Part shown: in pieces, positions 42,251 through 50,154 of the stretch
How the letters are laid out: each line of letters begins with the position of its first letter
Position numbering within the stretch: the first letter of the stretch is position 1
Assembly (NCBI RefSeq): GCF_048565625.1
Contig: NZ_JBLZUR010000002.1
Span: 1,612,001 to 1,676,000, forward strand
Reading direction: 5' to 3'
From: JBLZUR01 sp048565625
GTDB lineage: Bacteria; Pseudomonadota; Alphaproteobacteria; Sphingomonadales; Sphingomonadaceae
Length of the DNA stretch: 64,000 nt
Made by a program: the position numbers and the translations under genes
Notes under the pieces: model-generated
What the model saw: the letters and a program-made list of their open reading frames with translations, nothing else
Databases searched by the model: none
What the model was told of the DNA's origin: nothing

Positions 42251-43980
42251 TCCTCCCTGAGCTTGCTCGGGGAGGGGGACCGCCGGCGAAGCCGGTGGTG
42301 GAGGGGCCGACGTCGCAGACGGCGGTTGCACCGCCGCCCCTCCACCAGCCTGCGGCTGGTCCCCCTCCCCATGCTTCGCTTAGGGAGGATGCCTCCCCCT
42401 CCCCCTGGTGGCACTCGGCCGTCATCTACCAAATCTACCCCCGCTCCTTCGCGGACTCGAACGGCGACGGCATCGGCGACCTGCCCGGCATCACCGCCCG
42501 CCTCGACTATCTCGTCGAACTCGGCGTCGACGCGGTCTGGATCTCGCCCATCTACCCCTCGCCGATGGCCGATTTCGGCTATGACGTGGCGGACTATTGC
42601 GGCGTCGATCCCCGCTTCGGCACACTCGCCTACTTCGACGCGCTCCTCGCCACCGCGCACGCAAAGGGCCTGAAGGTCCTCCTAGACTTCGTCCCCAACC
42701 ACTCCTCGGACCAGCACCCCTGGTTCATCGAAAGCCGCGCCTCCCGCACCAATCCGAAGCGGGATTGGTACATCTGGCGCGACGCCGCGCCGGACGGTGG
42801 CCCGCCCAACAACTGGATCAGCGATTTCGGCGGCTCCGCCTGGGAATGGGACGAAGCGACGGGCCAGTATTACTACCATGCCTTCCTGAAGAAGCAGGCC
42901 GACCTCAACTGGCGCAACCCGGACCTCGCCGCCGCGATGTACGACGTGCTGCGCTTCTGGTTCGAACGCGGCGTGGACGGGTTCCGCATCGACGTGCTCT
43001 GGCACATGGTCAAGCACGCCAACTACCCGGACAATCCCCCAAACCCCGCCTACACCCCCGCGATGGGCGAGATGCACACCGTGCTGCAGCTCCACTCGAC
43101 TGACCAGCCGGAGGTCCATGGCATCGCCTCGGAGATGCGTGCCATCGCCGACGAATACGGTGACCGTGTCCTGATCGGGGAAATCTACCTGCCCGTCCCC
43201 AAGCTGATGGACTATTACGGCCGCGATCGACCCGGCGTGCACCTGCCCTTCAATTTCCAGCTGATCGACGCCCCCTGGAACGCCCGCAGCCTCGCCACCC
43301 TCATCACCGAATATGAGGCTGCGCTGCCGCCCGGCGGCTGGCCCAACTGGGTCCTCGGCAACCACGATCGCCCCCGCGCCGCCGCCAAGTTCGGCGAGAC
43401 ACAGGCGCGCGTCGCCGCCATGCTCCTCCTCACCCTGCGCGGCACGCCGACGATCTATTACGGCGACGAGATCGGCCTGTCGGACGTCGCGATCCCAGCC
43501 GATCGCGTTCAGGACCCGCGCGAACTCCGCGAGCCCGGACTCGGCCTCGGACGCGACCCGGTCCGCACCCCGATGCCATGGGATGCGACTACAAATGCGG
43601 GCTTCTCGACGGCCGAACCCTGGCTTCCCCTAAACCCCGACTGGTCAACCCGCAACGTCGCCGCGCAGGCGGAGGACACAGGGTCGATGCTGGCGCTCTA
43701 CAAGCAGCTGCTGGCACTCCGCCGCGCCCATCCGGCGCTCGCCATAGGTGACATGACCGTGCTTGAGGCGGAAGGCGACGTTCTGGCCTATGAGCGGCAC
43801 GCAGGAGATGAGCGGATCACCGTAGTGCTGAACCTCGGCGGAAGCGAGCAGCGCTTCGTGCTCGGCGGAAACTACCTCCCTCTCCTCACCACGATTCGTC
43901 ACCCCAGCGAAGGCTGGGGTGACGAAATCCTGCTACGCCCCAACGAAGGCCTTATTCTGAAAGCCCAACCAACCGCATGA
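42247..43980 (+). CDS. GH13 alpha-amylase family enzyme (alpha-glucosidase type) with repeat-encoded N-terminus
   Basis: 577 residues. The conserved fold begins only at about residue 52 (SPWWHSAVIYQIYPRSFADS); all four GH13 regions follow: DFVPNHS, GFRIDVLWH with the nucleophile Asp, LIGEIYLP with the acid/base Glu, and LGNHDRPR. DWYIWRD and this layout fit alpha-glucosidases or oligo-1,6-glucosidases acting on short alpha-glucans. Residues 2-48 are encoded by a palindromic repeat and no alternative start exists downstream of it. A second palindrome encodes about residues 550-560 (TIRHPSEGWGDEI). The stop overlaps the GT4 start (ATGA). Confidence 0.9.
   Translation: MILPELARGGGPPAKPVVEGPTSQTAVAPPPLHQPAAGPPPHASLREDASPSPWWHSAVIYQIYPRSFADSNGDGIGDLPGITARLDYLVELGVDAVWISPIYPSPMADFGYDVADYCGVDPRFGTLAYFDALLATAHAKGLKVLLDFVPNHSSDQHPWFIESRASRTNPKRDWYIWRDAAPDGGPPNNWISDFGGSAWEWDEATGQYYYHAFLKKQADLNWRNPDLAAAMYDVLRFWFERGVDGFRIDVLWHMVKHANYPDNPPNPAYTPAMGEMHTVLQLHSTDQPEVHGIASEMRAIADEYGDRVLIGEIYLPVPKLMDYYGRDRPGVHLPFNFQLIDAPWNARSLATLITEYEAALPPGGWPNWVLGNHDRPRAAAKFGETQARVAAMLLLTLRGTPTIYYGDEIGLSDVAIPADRVQDPRELREPGLGLGRDPVRTPMPWDATTNAGFSTAEPWLPLNPDWSTRNVAAQAEDTGSMLALYKQLLALRRAHPALAIGDMTVLEAEGDVLAYERHAGDERITVVLNLGGSEQRFVLGGNYLPLLTTIRHPSEGWGDEILLRPNEGLILKAQPTA
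42250..42390. repeat. Nested palindromic repeat inserted in frame after the GH13 start codon
   Basis: Outer arms ATCCTCCCT (42250-42258) and AGGGAGGAT (42382-42390) enclose longer complementary arms (GGTGGAGGGG / CCCCTCCACC), each with its own small hairpin (CCGGCGAAGCCGG; CAGCCTGCGGCTG). At 141 bases it is a multiple of three. Sequence and hairpins are shared with the intergenic repeats at 16603 and 48352. Confidence 0.85.
43895..43926. repeat. Palindromic repeat (CCCCAGCGAAGGCTGGGG family) inside GH13
   Basis: A perfect 14-base stem TTCGTCACCCCAGC / GCTGGGGTGACGAA with a GAAG loop, lying within the 3' coding part of the GH13 gene. The core is the hairpin of the composite repeat between rpoA and rplQ at 19396. 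Confidence 0.88.
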
Positions 43981-44987
43981 AGATCGCCATGCTCGCGCCC
44001 ATCTCCTGGCGCACTCCGCCGCGTGCCTACGGCCCTTGGGAACTCGTCACCTCGCTCCTCACCGAGGCGTTGGTCGCGCGCGGCGTGGACGTTACCTTGT
44101 TCGCCACGCAGGACAGCATCACCGCCGGCACCCTCGCCGCCGTGGTTCCCGCACCCTATTCCGAGGACCCGTCGATCGACGCGAAGGTATGGGAGATGCG
44201 CCACCTCGCCCACCTTTTCGAGCGCGCGGGCGAGTTCGACCTGATCCACAATCAGGCGGACTTCCCCGCCCACGCCTTCGCCAACCTCGTGCCCACGCCG
44301 ATGATCACAACCATCCACGGCTTTTCCTCGGCGCGCATCATGCCGATGTACAAGCCGTTCGAGGACCGCATCCACTATGTCGCGATCAGCGACGCCGACC
44401 GCGCACCCGATCTGCGCTACGCCGCAACCATCCACCACGGCATCGTGCTCGACGAATTCGCCTTTGACGCGAAGGGGTCCGACGACCTCCTCTTCTTCGG
44501 CCGCATGCACCCCGACAAGGGCGCGGCCGAGGCGATCGCCGCCGCCAAGGCCTCCGGCCGCCGCCTCCACATGTACGGCATCGTCCAGGATCAGGGCTAT
44601 TACGAGCGCGAGGTCGCCTCAGCGGTCGATGGCGAGCGCATCCTCTACCACGGCCCCGTCGGTGGCTCCGCGCGCATCGAGGCGCTCGGCCGAGCCCGCG
44701 CCCTCCTCCACCTCATCAATTTCGACGAACCCTTCGGCCTCTCGGTGATCGAGGCGATGGCCTGCGGTACGCCCGTCATCGCCATCAACCGAGGCTCGAT
44801 GCCGGAGCTTATCGTCGACGGCGTCACCGGCTTCCTCGTGAACGATGTCGAGGAGGCGGTCGCGGCGATCGACCGGGTGGAAGAGATCGACCGCGCCGCC
44901 TGCCGCGCCCATGTCGCCGCGCATTTCACCGTCGACCGCATGGCCGACCGCTACCTCGCGCTCTATCGCGACATCCTCAACTTATAA
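43977..44987 (+). CDS. Glycosyltransferase family 4 protein
   Basis: 336 residues with two Rossmann-like halves. The C-terminal half has LFFGRMHPDKGAAEAI and the donor-binding EX7E motif in DEPFGLSVIEAMACGTPVIA. The N-terminus MKIAMLAPISWRTPPRAYGP is typical of a GT4 clade found beside GH130 genes. It uses a nucleotide-activated sugar with retention of configuration; donor and acceptor are unknown. Third gene of the operon, overlapping GH13 by 4 bases, and ending 2 bases from the convergent peroxiredoxin stop. Confidence 0.9.
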   Translation: MKIAMLAPISWRTPPRAYGPWELVTSLLTEALVARGVDVTLFATQDSITAGTLAAVVPAPYSEDPSIDAKVWEMRHLAHLFERAGEFDLIHNQADFPAHAFANLVPTPMITTIHGFSSARIMPMYKPFEDRIHYVAISDADRAPDLRYAATIHHGIVLDEFAFDAKGSDDLLFFGRMHPDKGAAEAIAAAKASGRRLHMYGIVQDQGYYEREVASAVDGERILYHGPVGGSARIEALGRARALLHLINFDEPFGLSVIEAMACGTPVIAINRGSMPELIVDGVTGFLVNDVEEAVAAIDRVEEIDRAACRAHVAAHFTVDRMADRYLALYRDILNL

Positions 44988-44989
44988 CG

Positions 44990-45520
44990 TCAGGCTCCCC
45001 TCAACCATCCCAGCACATTATCCGGCGTGCTCTGCTCATACGGGTCCTCGTCCAGCCCATCGTCGTTAATCCCCGGCTCTTCGAACCAGGCGACGATCTT
45101 GCCGTTGTCCACCACCATCGCATAGCGCCAGCTGCGCTCGCCGAAGCCGAGATGGTTCTTGCGGATCAGCATACCCATGCGCCGCGTGAAGTCGCCCGAG
45201 CCGTCTGGCAGCAGCTTCACCTTCTCGACACCCAGATGGCGGCCCCATTGGTACATCACGAACGCATCGTTGACCGAGATGCAGTAGACCTCGTCCACGC
45301 CCGCCGCCTTCAACGCATCATACTCCCGCTCGAAGGCGGGGCATTGCTCGGTCGAACAGGTTGGCGTGAACGCCCCTGGCAGGCTGAACACCGCCACCCG
45401 GCGGCCCTTGAACAGCTCGCCGGTGGACACGTCCTGCCAGCGGAACGGATTGGGTCCGCCGACGCTTTCGTCGCGAACGCGGGTCTTCAGGACGACGTCG
45501 GGAACTTGGCGGCCGAGCAT
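44990..45520 (-). CDS. Peroxiredoxin (Prx5 / hybrid-type)
   Basis: 176 residues from ATG 45520, which has AAGGAG six bases upstream; the frame is open to 45595 but that part lacks a site. The peroxidatic cysteine lies in LPGAFTPTCSTEQCP, the Prx5-class pattern, and a second cysteine follows in that motif. No glutaredoxin domain is fused. It reduces hydrogen peroxide or alkyl peroxides with thioredoxin or glutathione. A near-consensus EcfG promoter sits upstream. Confidence 0.9.
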   Translation of the reverse strand: MLGRQVPDVVLKTRVRDESVGGPNPFRWQDVSTGELFKGRRVAVFSLPGAFTPTCSTEQCPAFEREYDALKAAGVDEVYCISVNDAFVMYQWGRHLGVEKVKLLPDGSGDFTRRMGMLIRKNHLGFGERSWRYAMVVDNGKIVAWFEEPGINDDGLDEDPYEQSTPDNVLGWLRGA

Positions 45521-45560
45521 GGGCATCTCCTTGACGATGGCGAGCGTTTCCGCGCTCAGG

Positions 45561-45585
45561 GACGCATCTTGTCCGCTGCGGTTCC
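45561..45585 (-). promoter_or_regulatory. EcfG-like promoter candidate for the peroxiredoxin
   Basis: On the minus strand GGAAC (45581-45585), 16 bases, then CGTC (45561-45564): one mismatch to GGAAC-N16/17-CGTT. A start near 45553 leaves about 33 bases before the peroxiredoxin ATG at 45520. Confidence 0.45.
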
Positions 45586-45603
45586 TTTTTTTCAACAGCC
45601 GCC

Positions 45604-45639
45604 TTGTCGCATCTGCGATGTGACATTATAACATGGCTA
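45604..45639 (+). promoter_or_regulatory. merC promoter overlapped by a Zur-like box
   Basis: TTGTCG (45604-45609), 18 bases, TATAAC (45628-45633) form a sigma-70-like promoter whose start would fall at about 45639-45640. GATGTGACATTATAACATG (45617-45635) matches the alphaproteobacterial Zur palindrome GATGTTATAnTATAACATC at 15 of 18 informative positions and covers the -10. Binding of Zur there would block transcription when zinc is plentiful. Confidence 0.5.
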
Positions 45640-46004
45640 TGCAGCAGGCCGCCCCCTCGCCGTCCCTCGATCGCTACGGGGTCGCCCTCTCCCTGCTCTG
45701 CCTTGCGCATTGCCTGGCGTTACCCTTCCTTTTCGCCATGCTTCCGGCGGCGGCCGTGGTCCTGCCGTCCAGCTTCGCCGTTCACCTGATCCTCTTCGGA
45801 CTGGCGCTGCCGATCTCGGGTCTGGCCCTCGCCTTGGGCTATCGCCGCCACCGTCGCCTTCGCCCTCTACTTCTGGGCGGCATCGGTCTTGGCCTGATCT
45901 GCGGGGCCCTGTTCGTCGCCAGCCTGACGGCGGAGATCGCCCTGACCGTCACGGGTGGACTCATCGTCGTCACCGCCCACGCGCTCAACCGCGCCAAGGC
46001 ATAG
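45633..46004 (+). CDS. MerC domain membrane protein
   Basis: 123 residues with four transmembrane helices and the MerC-type cysteine motif LSLLCLAHCLALPFLFAML in helix 1. MerC proteins carry heavy-metal ions into the cell in mercury operons; chromosomal members outside mer operons are often zinc-associated by context. No mer genes are here. The ATG at 45633 overlaps the Zur-like box; the ATG at 45639 falls on the predicted transcription start, which would make a leaderless mRNA. No ribosome site precedes either. Confidence 0.82.
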   Translation: MAMQQAAPSPSLDRYGVALSLLCLAHCLALPFLFAMLPAAAVVLPSSFAVHLILFGLALPISGLALALGYRRHRRLRPLLLGGIGLGLICGALFVASLTAEIALTVTGGLIVVTAHALNRAKA

Positions 46005-46044
46005 GCCTTCAGATTAGGGGTTGGACAGCGCTGCCCGGCTGGGC

Positions 46045-46971
46045 ATGACGCGGACGATGCCGCCTGATCCAATCGCCGTCCCCGACACCGAAAGCCGCAG
46101 CCTGCTCGGTGCGCTGCCCGCAGCCATTCGTCCCTGGCTCCTCCTCGGTCGCTTCGATCGCCCGATCGGCGCATGGCTCCTCTACTGGCCGGGCGCATGG
46201 GCGATCGCGCTGACCGGCGGCGTGATCGACCGCTGGGACCTGCTCCTCTGGTTCGCCCTCGGGGCCATCGCGATGCGCGCGGCGGGCTGCGTCTACAACG
46301 ACATCGTCGATCGCGATCTCGACGTCCGCGTGGCCCGCACCCGCGACCGCCCGCTCGCCAGCGGCCGCATCGGCCTCAAGGGCGCGTGGGCCTACCTGCT
46401 CGTCCTCTGCCTGATCGGCCTCATCGTCCTGTTTCAGCTCAACCCGGTCGCCCAGATCACCGCCTTCGCCAGCATCGCTCCCGTGGCGGCCTATCCCTTC
46501 ATGAAGCGGATCACCTGGTGGCCGCAGGCCTGGCTGGGGCTCGTCTTCTCCTGGGCCGCCCTTGTCGGCTGGGCGGCGGTGACGGGCGGCTTCGCCTGGC
46601 CGCTCGGCGCGCTCTATGCCGGGTCGATCCTCTGGGTCATCGGCTACGACACCATCTACGCGCTCCAGGATATCGAGGATGACGCGCTCGCCGGTGTCCG
46701 CTCCTCCGCCCGCGCGCTCGGCAGCCGCGCCCGGCTCGGCATCGCCCTGTTCTACATCGCAACACTCGTCGCCTTCGCCTTCGCCTTGTGGCTCGTCCGG
46801 CAGGATGTCCTCGCCCTCGCCGCCCTCATCCCCTTCGCGATCCACCTCGCCTGGCAAGTCGCCACGCTAGACCCAGCCGATCCCGCCAACGCCCTTCACC
46901 GCTTCCGCTCGAACCGCTTCGCCGGAATGCTGATGTTCCTCGCCTGCCTGGTCGCCTCTGCCGGCCTTTGA
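46045..46971 (+). CDS. ubiA: 4-hydroxybenzoate polyprenyltransferase
   Basis: About 308 residues (ATG 46045, or 46057) with nine membrane helices. The two Asp-rich magnesium/diphosphate motifs are clear: CVYNDIVDRDLDVRVARTRD and YDTIYALQDIEDD. With LLYWPGAWAIAL and RPLASGR this is UbiA, which attaches the polyprenyl tail to 4-hydroxybenzoate in ubiquinone synthesis. pmbA follows in the same direction after 31 bases. Confidence 0.95.
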   Translation: MTRTMPPDPIAVPDTESRSLLGALPAAIRPWLLLGRFDRPIGAWLLYWPGAWAIALTGGVIDRWDLLLWFALGAIAMRAAGCVYNDIVDRDLDVRVARTRDRPLASGRIGLKGAWAYLLVLCLIGLIVLFQLNPVAQITAFASIAPVAAYPFMKRITWWPQAWLGLVFSWAALVGWAAVTGGFAWPLGALYAGSILWVIGYDTIYALQDIEDDALAGVRSSARALGSRARLGIALFYIATLVAFAFALWLVRQDVLALAALIPFAIHLAWQVATLDPADPANALHRFRSNRFAGMLMFLACLVASAGL

Positions 46972-47002
46972 CGCGGATGGGGGCCGATCCTAAAGCCCGA
47001 CG

Positions 47003-48349
47003 ATGCTCAGCCCATCAGAATCGAACGACCGCGCCGCCGCCCTGATCGACCTCGCACGGAAGGCGGGGGCGGACGCCGCCGACGCCATCTATGTCGGCCA
47101 GGCCTCGACCGAGGTGCAGGTCCGCCTTGGCCTGCTGGAAGATGTCGGCCGTTCCGAGGGGGAGAGCATCGGCTTGCGCGTCTTCTCCGGCAGCCGCTCG
47201 GCCAGCGTCTCCTCCTCGGATCTCTCCCCCGATGCTCTCGCCCAGCTTGCCGAGCGCGGGCTGGCGATGGCGCGCGAGGCACCCGAGGATCCCTATGCCG
47301 GGCTCGCCCCCGCCGAGTTGCTGTTCCAGGGCGATCCGGTGGACGTGGAGGCCGATGACGGCGGCGATCCGATGCCCGCCGAACTCAAGCTCCGCGCGCT
47401 CACCGCCGAGGACGCTGCCCGGTCAGTCGAAGGCGTCACCAACAGCGAGGGCGCGGGTGCGAGCGCCAGCCGATCGGTCATCGCGCTCGCCACCAGCCAC
47501 GGCTTTGCCCGCGCCTATACCGCTTCCGGCTACGGCTGCTCCGCCAGCGTGATCGCCGGCTCCGGCGGCGGGATGCAGCGCGACTACGCCTATCACTCCG
47601 CCCGGCATGAGATCGACCTCGACGACCCTGCCGAGATCGGTCGCCGCGCGGGGGATCGCGCCGTGCGCCGCCTCGATCCGGTCAAGCTCGCCAGCGGACA
47701 GATGCCGATCCTCTTCGATCCGCGCGTCGGCGCCTCGCTCCTCGGCCATTTGATCGGCGCGATCACCGGCTCCTCGATCGCCCGTCGCACCAGCTTCCTG
47801 CTCGATGCGCTGGACACGCAGGTCTTCGCCCCCGGCGTCACCATCCGCGACGATCCGCACCGCAGGCGCGGCCTCCGCTCCAAGGCCTTCGATGGCGAAG
47901 GCCTGCCGACCGCCCCGACCACGATCATCGACAAGGGCGTGCTGACCGGCTGGCTGATGGAAAGCGCCTCCGCGCGCCAGCTCGGTCTCAAGCCGACGGG
48001 CCATGCCAGCCGCGGCGTCGGCGGCGCGCCCGGCGTATCGCCGACCAACCTCTACATGGAACCGGGCGACCTTTCGCCCGAAGCGCTGATGAGCGATGTC
48101 GTTCAGGGCGTCTACGTCACCGAACTGATCGGCCAGGGCGTGAACGGCGTTACCGGCGACTACAGCCGCGGTGCCTCCGGCTTCCTGATCGTCAACGGTG
48201 AGATCGGCCCCGCCGTTGCCGAGATCACCATCGCCGGCAATCTGAAGGACATGTTCCAGTCCCTCACCCCCGCCAACGACCTCCGCTTTCGCCGCGCGAC
48301 CGACGTTCCGACGCTGCGGGTGGACGGCATGATGGTGGCAGGGGCGTAG
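47003..48349 (+). CDS. pmbA: Metallopeptidase PmbA (TldD/PmbA family)
   Basis: 448 residues of the TldD/PmbA family: EVQVRLGLLEDVGRSEGES and GLRVFSGSRSASVSSSDLS in the N-terminal domain and GAPGVSPTNLYMEPGD and GQGVNGVTGDYSRGASGFLI in the C-terminal one. PmbA (TldE) pairs with TldD to make a protease that finishes microcin or other modified-peptide maturation and degrades unfolded peptides; in this pair TldD carries the zinc-binding HExxxH. tldD is not in the window. Confidence 0.94.
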   Translation: MLSPSESNDRAAALIDLARKAGADAADAIYVGQASTEVQVRLGLLEDVGRSEGESIGLRVFSGSRSASVSSSDLSPDALAQLAERGLAMAREAPEDPYAGLAPAELLFQGDPVDVEADDGGDPMPAELKLRALTAEDAARSVEGVTNSEGAGASASRSVIALATSHGFARAYTASGYGCSASVIAGSGGGMQRDYAYHSARHEIDLDDPAEIGRRAGDRAVRRLDPVKLASGQMPILFDPRVGASLLGHLIGAITGSSIARRTSFLLDALDTQVFAPGVTIRDDPHRRRGLRSKAFDGEGLPTAPTTIIDKGVLTGWLMESASARQLGLKPTGHASRGVGGAPGVSPTNLYMEPGDLSPEALMSDVVQGVYVTELIGQGVNGVTGDYSRGASGFLIVNGEIGPAVAEITIAGNLKDMFQSLTPANDLRFRRATDVPTLRVDGMMVAGA

Positions 48350-48351
48350 GG

Positions 48352-48478
48352 TTCATCCTCCCCCGCCAGGGGGAGGTGTCAGGCTTGCCTGAGGGGGAGG
48401 ACAGGAAGGCCGCAGGACGTCGCTGCCCTCCCCCTCGGCCGCCTCCGGCGCCACCTCCCCCTTGCGGGGGAGGATTAC
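48352..48478. repeat. Palindromic repeat, ATCCTCCCCC family, between pmbA and degP
   Basis: Outer arms TCATCCTCCCCCGCCAGG and CCTTGCGGGGGAGGAT enclose complementary inner arms (GAGGGGGAGGACAGG and CTGCCCTCCCCCTC). It occupies nearly the whole gap between the convergent pmbA and degP genes and could terminate both. Confidence 0.8.
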
Positions 48479-48486
48479 CGATTATC

Positions 48487-50049
48487 CTACTTACTGATCT
48501 TCACGCCCACATAGGTGGCCGGACGGTTGCCGCGCTGGATCAGCAGGAGCACGCTGTCACGCCCCGCCGCCTTGGCATCGTTGACCGCTTTCGCCGCCGC
48601 CGCGACAGTCTCCGTCGGCTGCTGGTTTACCGACAGGATCACGTCGCCGCGCTGAATGCCGATCGCCGCCGCCGTCCCCGCCGGATCGACCGAGGAAACC
48701 ACCAACCCCTTCGTCTCCGCCGGCACCTGCAGCTGCCGCGCGATCTGCGGCGTTAGCGGCTGCATCGACAGGCCGAGCGTCGCCCGCGCGCCCTGCCCCT
48801 GCGCGCCCTTGCCCTCATCGTCCGGCAGCGCCTTGTCGAGATCCTCGTCATCGCCTGCCGCCAGCTGCTCTTCCGGCGGACGCTCGCCGACGATCGCGTT
48901 CACCGTCAGGCGCTTGTTCTGCCGGATCAGCTCGATCGGTACGCTCGATCCGATCGGCAGGTTCGCGACGATGTAGGACAGGGTCTCGTCCGGGCTGACC
49001 TCGCGATTGTTGACCTTCACGATGACGTCGCCCTGGCGGATGCCGGCACGCGCCGCCGCGAAGCCGGGTTCCACCCGCTGCACGATCTCGCCGCGATCCT
49101 TGGCGAGGCCCAGGGCGGCGGCGATCTCGTCGGTCATCGGCTGGATGCCGACGCCCAGATAGCCGCGCCGCACCTTGCCGCCGGTGCGCAGCGCATCGAT
49201 CACCGGCTTGGCCTGTTCCGCCGGAATGGCGAAACCGATGCCGACATTGCCACCGGTGGGGCTGAAGATCGCGGTGTTGATGCCGACGACATTGCCGTTC
49301 AGGTCGAACATCGGTCCGCCGGAATTGCCCTGGTTGATGGCCGCATCGGTCTGGATGTAGCGATCATAGGCGCCACCCTGGCTGATCGACCGGTGGATGG
49401 CGGATACGATACCCGCCGTCACTGTCCCGCCCAGCGCGAAGGGGTTGCCGATCGCGATCACCCAGTCGCCGACGCGCGTCCGCGTGCTGTCACCGAACTG
49501 CACGAAGGGCAGGTCCTTGGCGTCGATCTTCAGGAGCGCGAGATCGGATGCCGGATCGCGGCCGATCAGCTTGGCGGTGTATTCCTTGCGATCGGACAGG
49601 GTTACGGTGATCGAGGAGACCACTGGCGCGCCGGGACCGGTATCCCGCCCGCCCGACACGACGTGGTTGTTCGTCACCACATAGCCGTCCGGCGAGATGA
49701 TGAAGCCCGAACCCAGCGAGGTCGCCTCGCGCGTCACCGGCCTTCCGTTGTCACCCTGCTGCGGATTGCCGCCGAACTGGCGGAAGAAGTCCTCGAAGGG
49801 CGTGCCCGCGAAGGGATTGGCCGAACGCTGCACCGGGATCTGCTGCGTCGTCGAGATGTTGACCACCGCCGGCTGCAGCTTTGCCGCCAGGTCGGCGAAG
49901 CTCATCGGCGCGCCCGGTCGGGGTGCGGCCGCGGCTATCGTACCCGGGGAGTTCTGGGGCACCTGCGCGCCCAAAGGGGTCTGGAAGGCGAGGGTGGCTG
50001 CGGCGCCACCGGCGAGCATCGCTCCCGTAATGGCATAGGCGTAACGCAC
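48487..50049 (-). CDS. degP: Do/DegP-type periplasmic serine endoprotease
   Basis: 520 residues from GTG 50049 (AGGAG about ten bases upstream); the frame runs 51 codons further but that stretch is repeat sequence. A signal-anchor (YAYAITGAMLAGGAAATLAF) is followed by a trypsin-like domain with triad His in VTNNHVV, Asp in SDLALLK and Ser in QGNSGGPMF, then two PDZ domains (about residues 290-390 and 420-515). DegP degrades or refolds damaged envelope proteins. hflC and hflK lie upstream, an arrangement common in proteobacteria. TATAAG at about 50100 on the minus strand could be a -10. Confidence 0.95.
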   Translation of the reverse strand: MRYAYAITGAMLAGGAAATLAFQTPLGAQVPQNSPGTIAAAAPRPGAPMSFADLAAKLQPAVVNISTTQQIPVQRSANPFAGTPFEDFFRQFGGNPQQGDNGRPVTREATSLGSGFIISPDGYVVTNNHVVSGGRDTGPGAPVVSSITVTLSDRKEYTAKLIGRDPASDLALLKIDAKDLPFVQFGDSTRTRVGDWVIAIGNPFALGGTVTAGIVSAIHRSISQGGAYDRYIQTDAAINQGNSGGPMFDLNGNVVGINTAIFSPTGGNVGIGFAIPAEQAKPVIDALRTGGKVRRGYLGVGIQPMTDEIAAALGLAKDRGEIVQRVEPGFAAARAGIRQGDVIVKVNNREVSPDETLSYIVANLPIGSSVPIELIRQNKRLTVNAIVGERPPEEQLAAGDDEDLDKALPDDEGKGAQGQGARATLGLSMQPLTPQIARQLQVPAETKGLVVSSVDPAGTAAAIGIQRGDVILSVNQQPTETVAAAAKAVNDAKAAGRDSVLLLIQRGNRPATYVGVKISK

Positions 50050-50154
50050 GATGGCGGATCTCCTAAAGGCTGACGCGCGAACGCGCGACGCTGGCAAACT
50101 TATATTCGTCGTCTGAACCGTAATTGAATGATTAGGTTGCGTCCTGAACCACGT

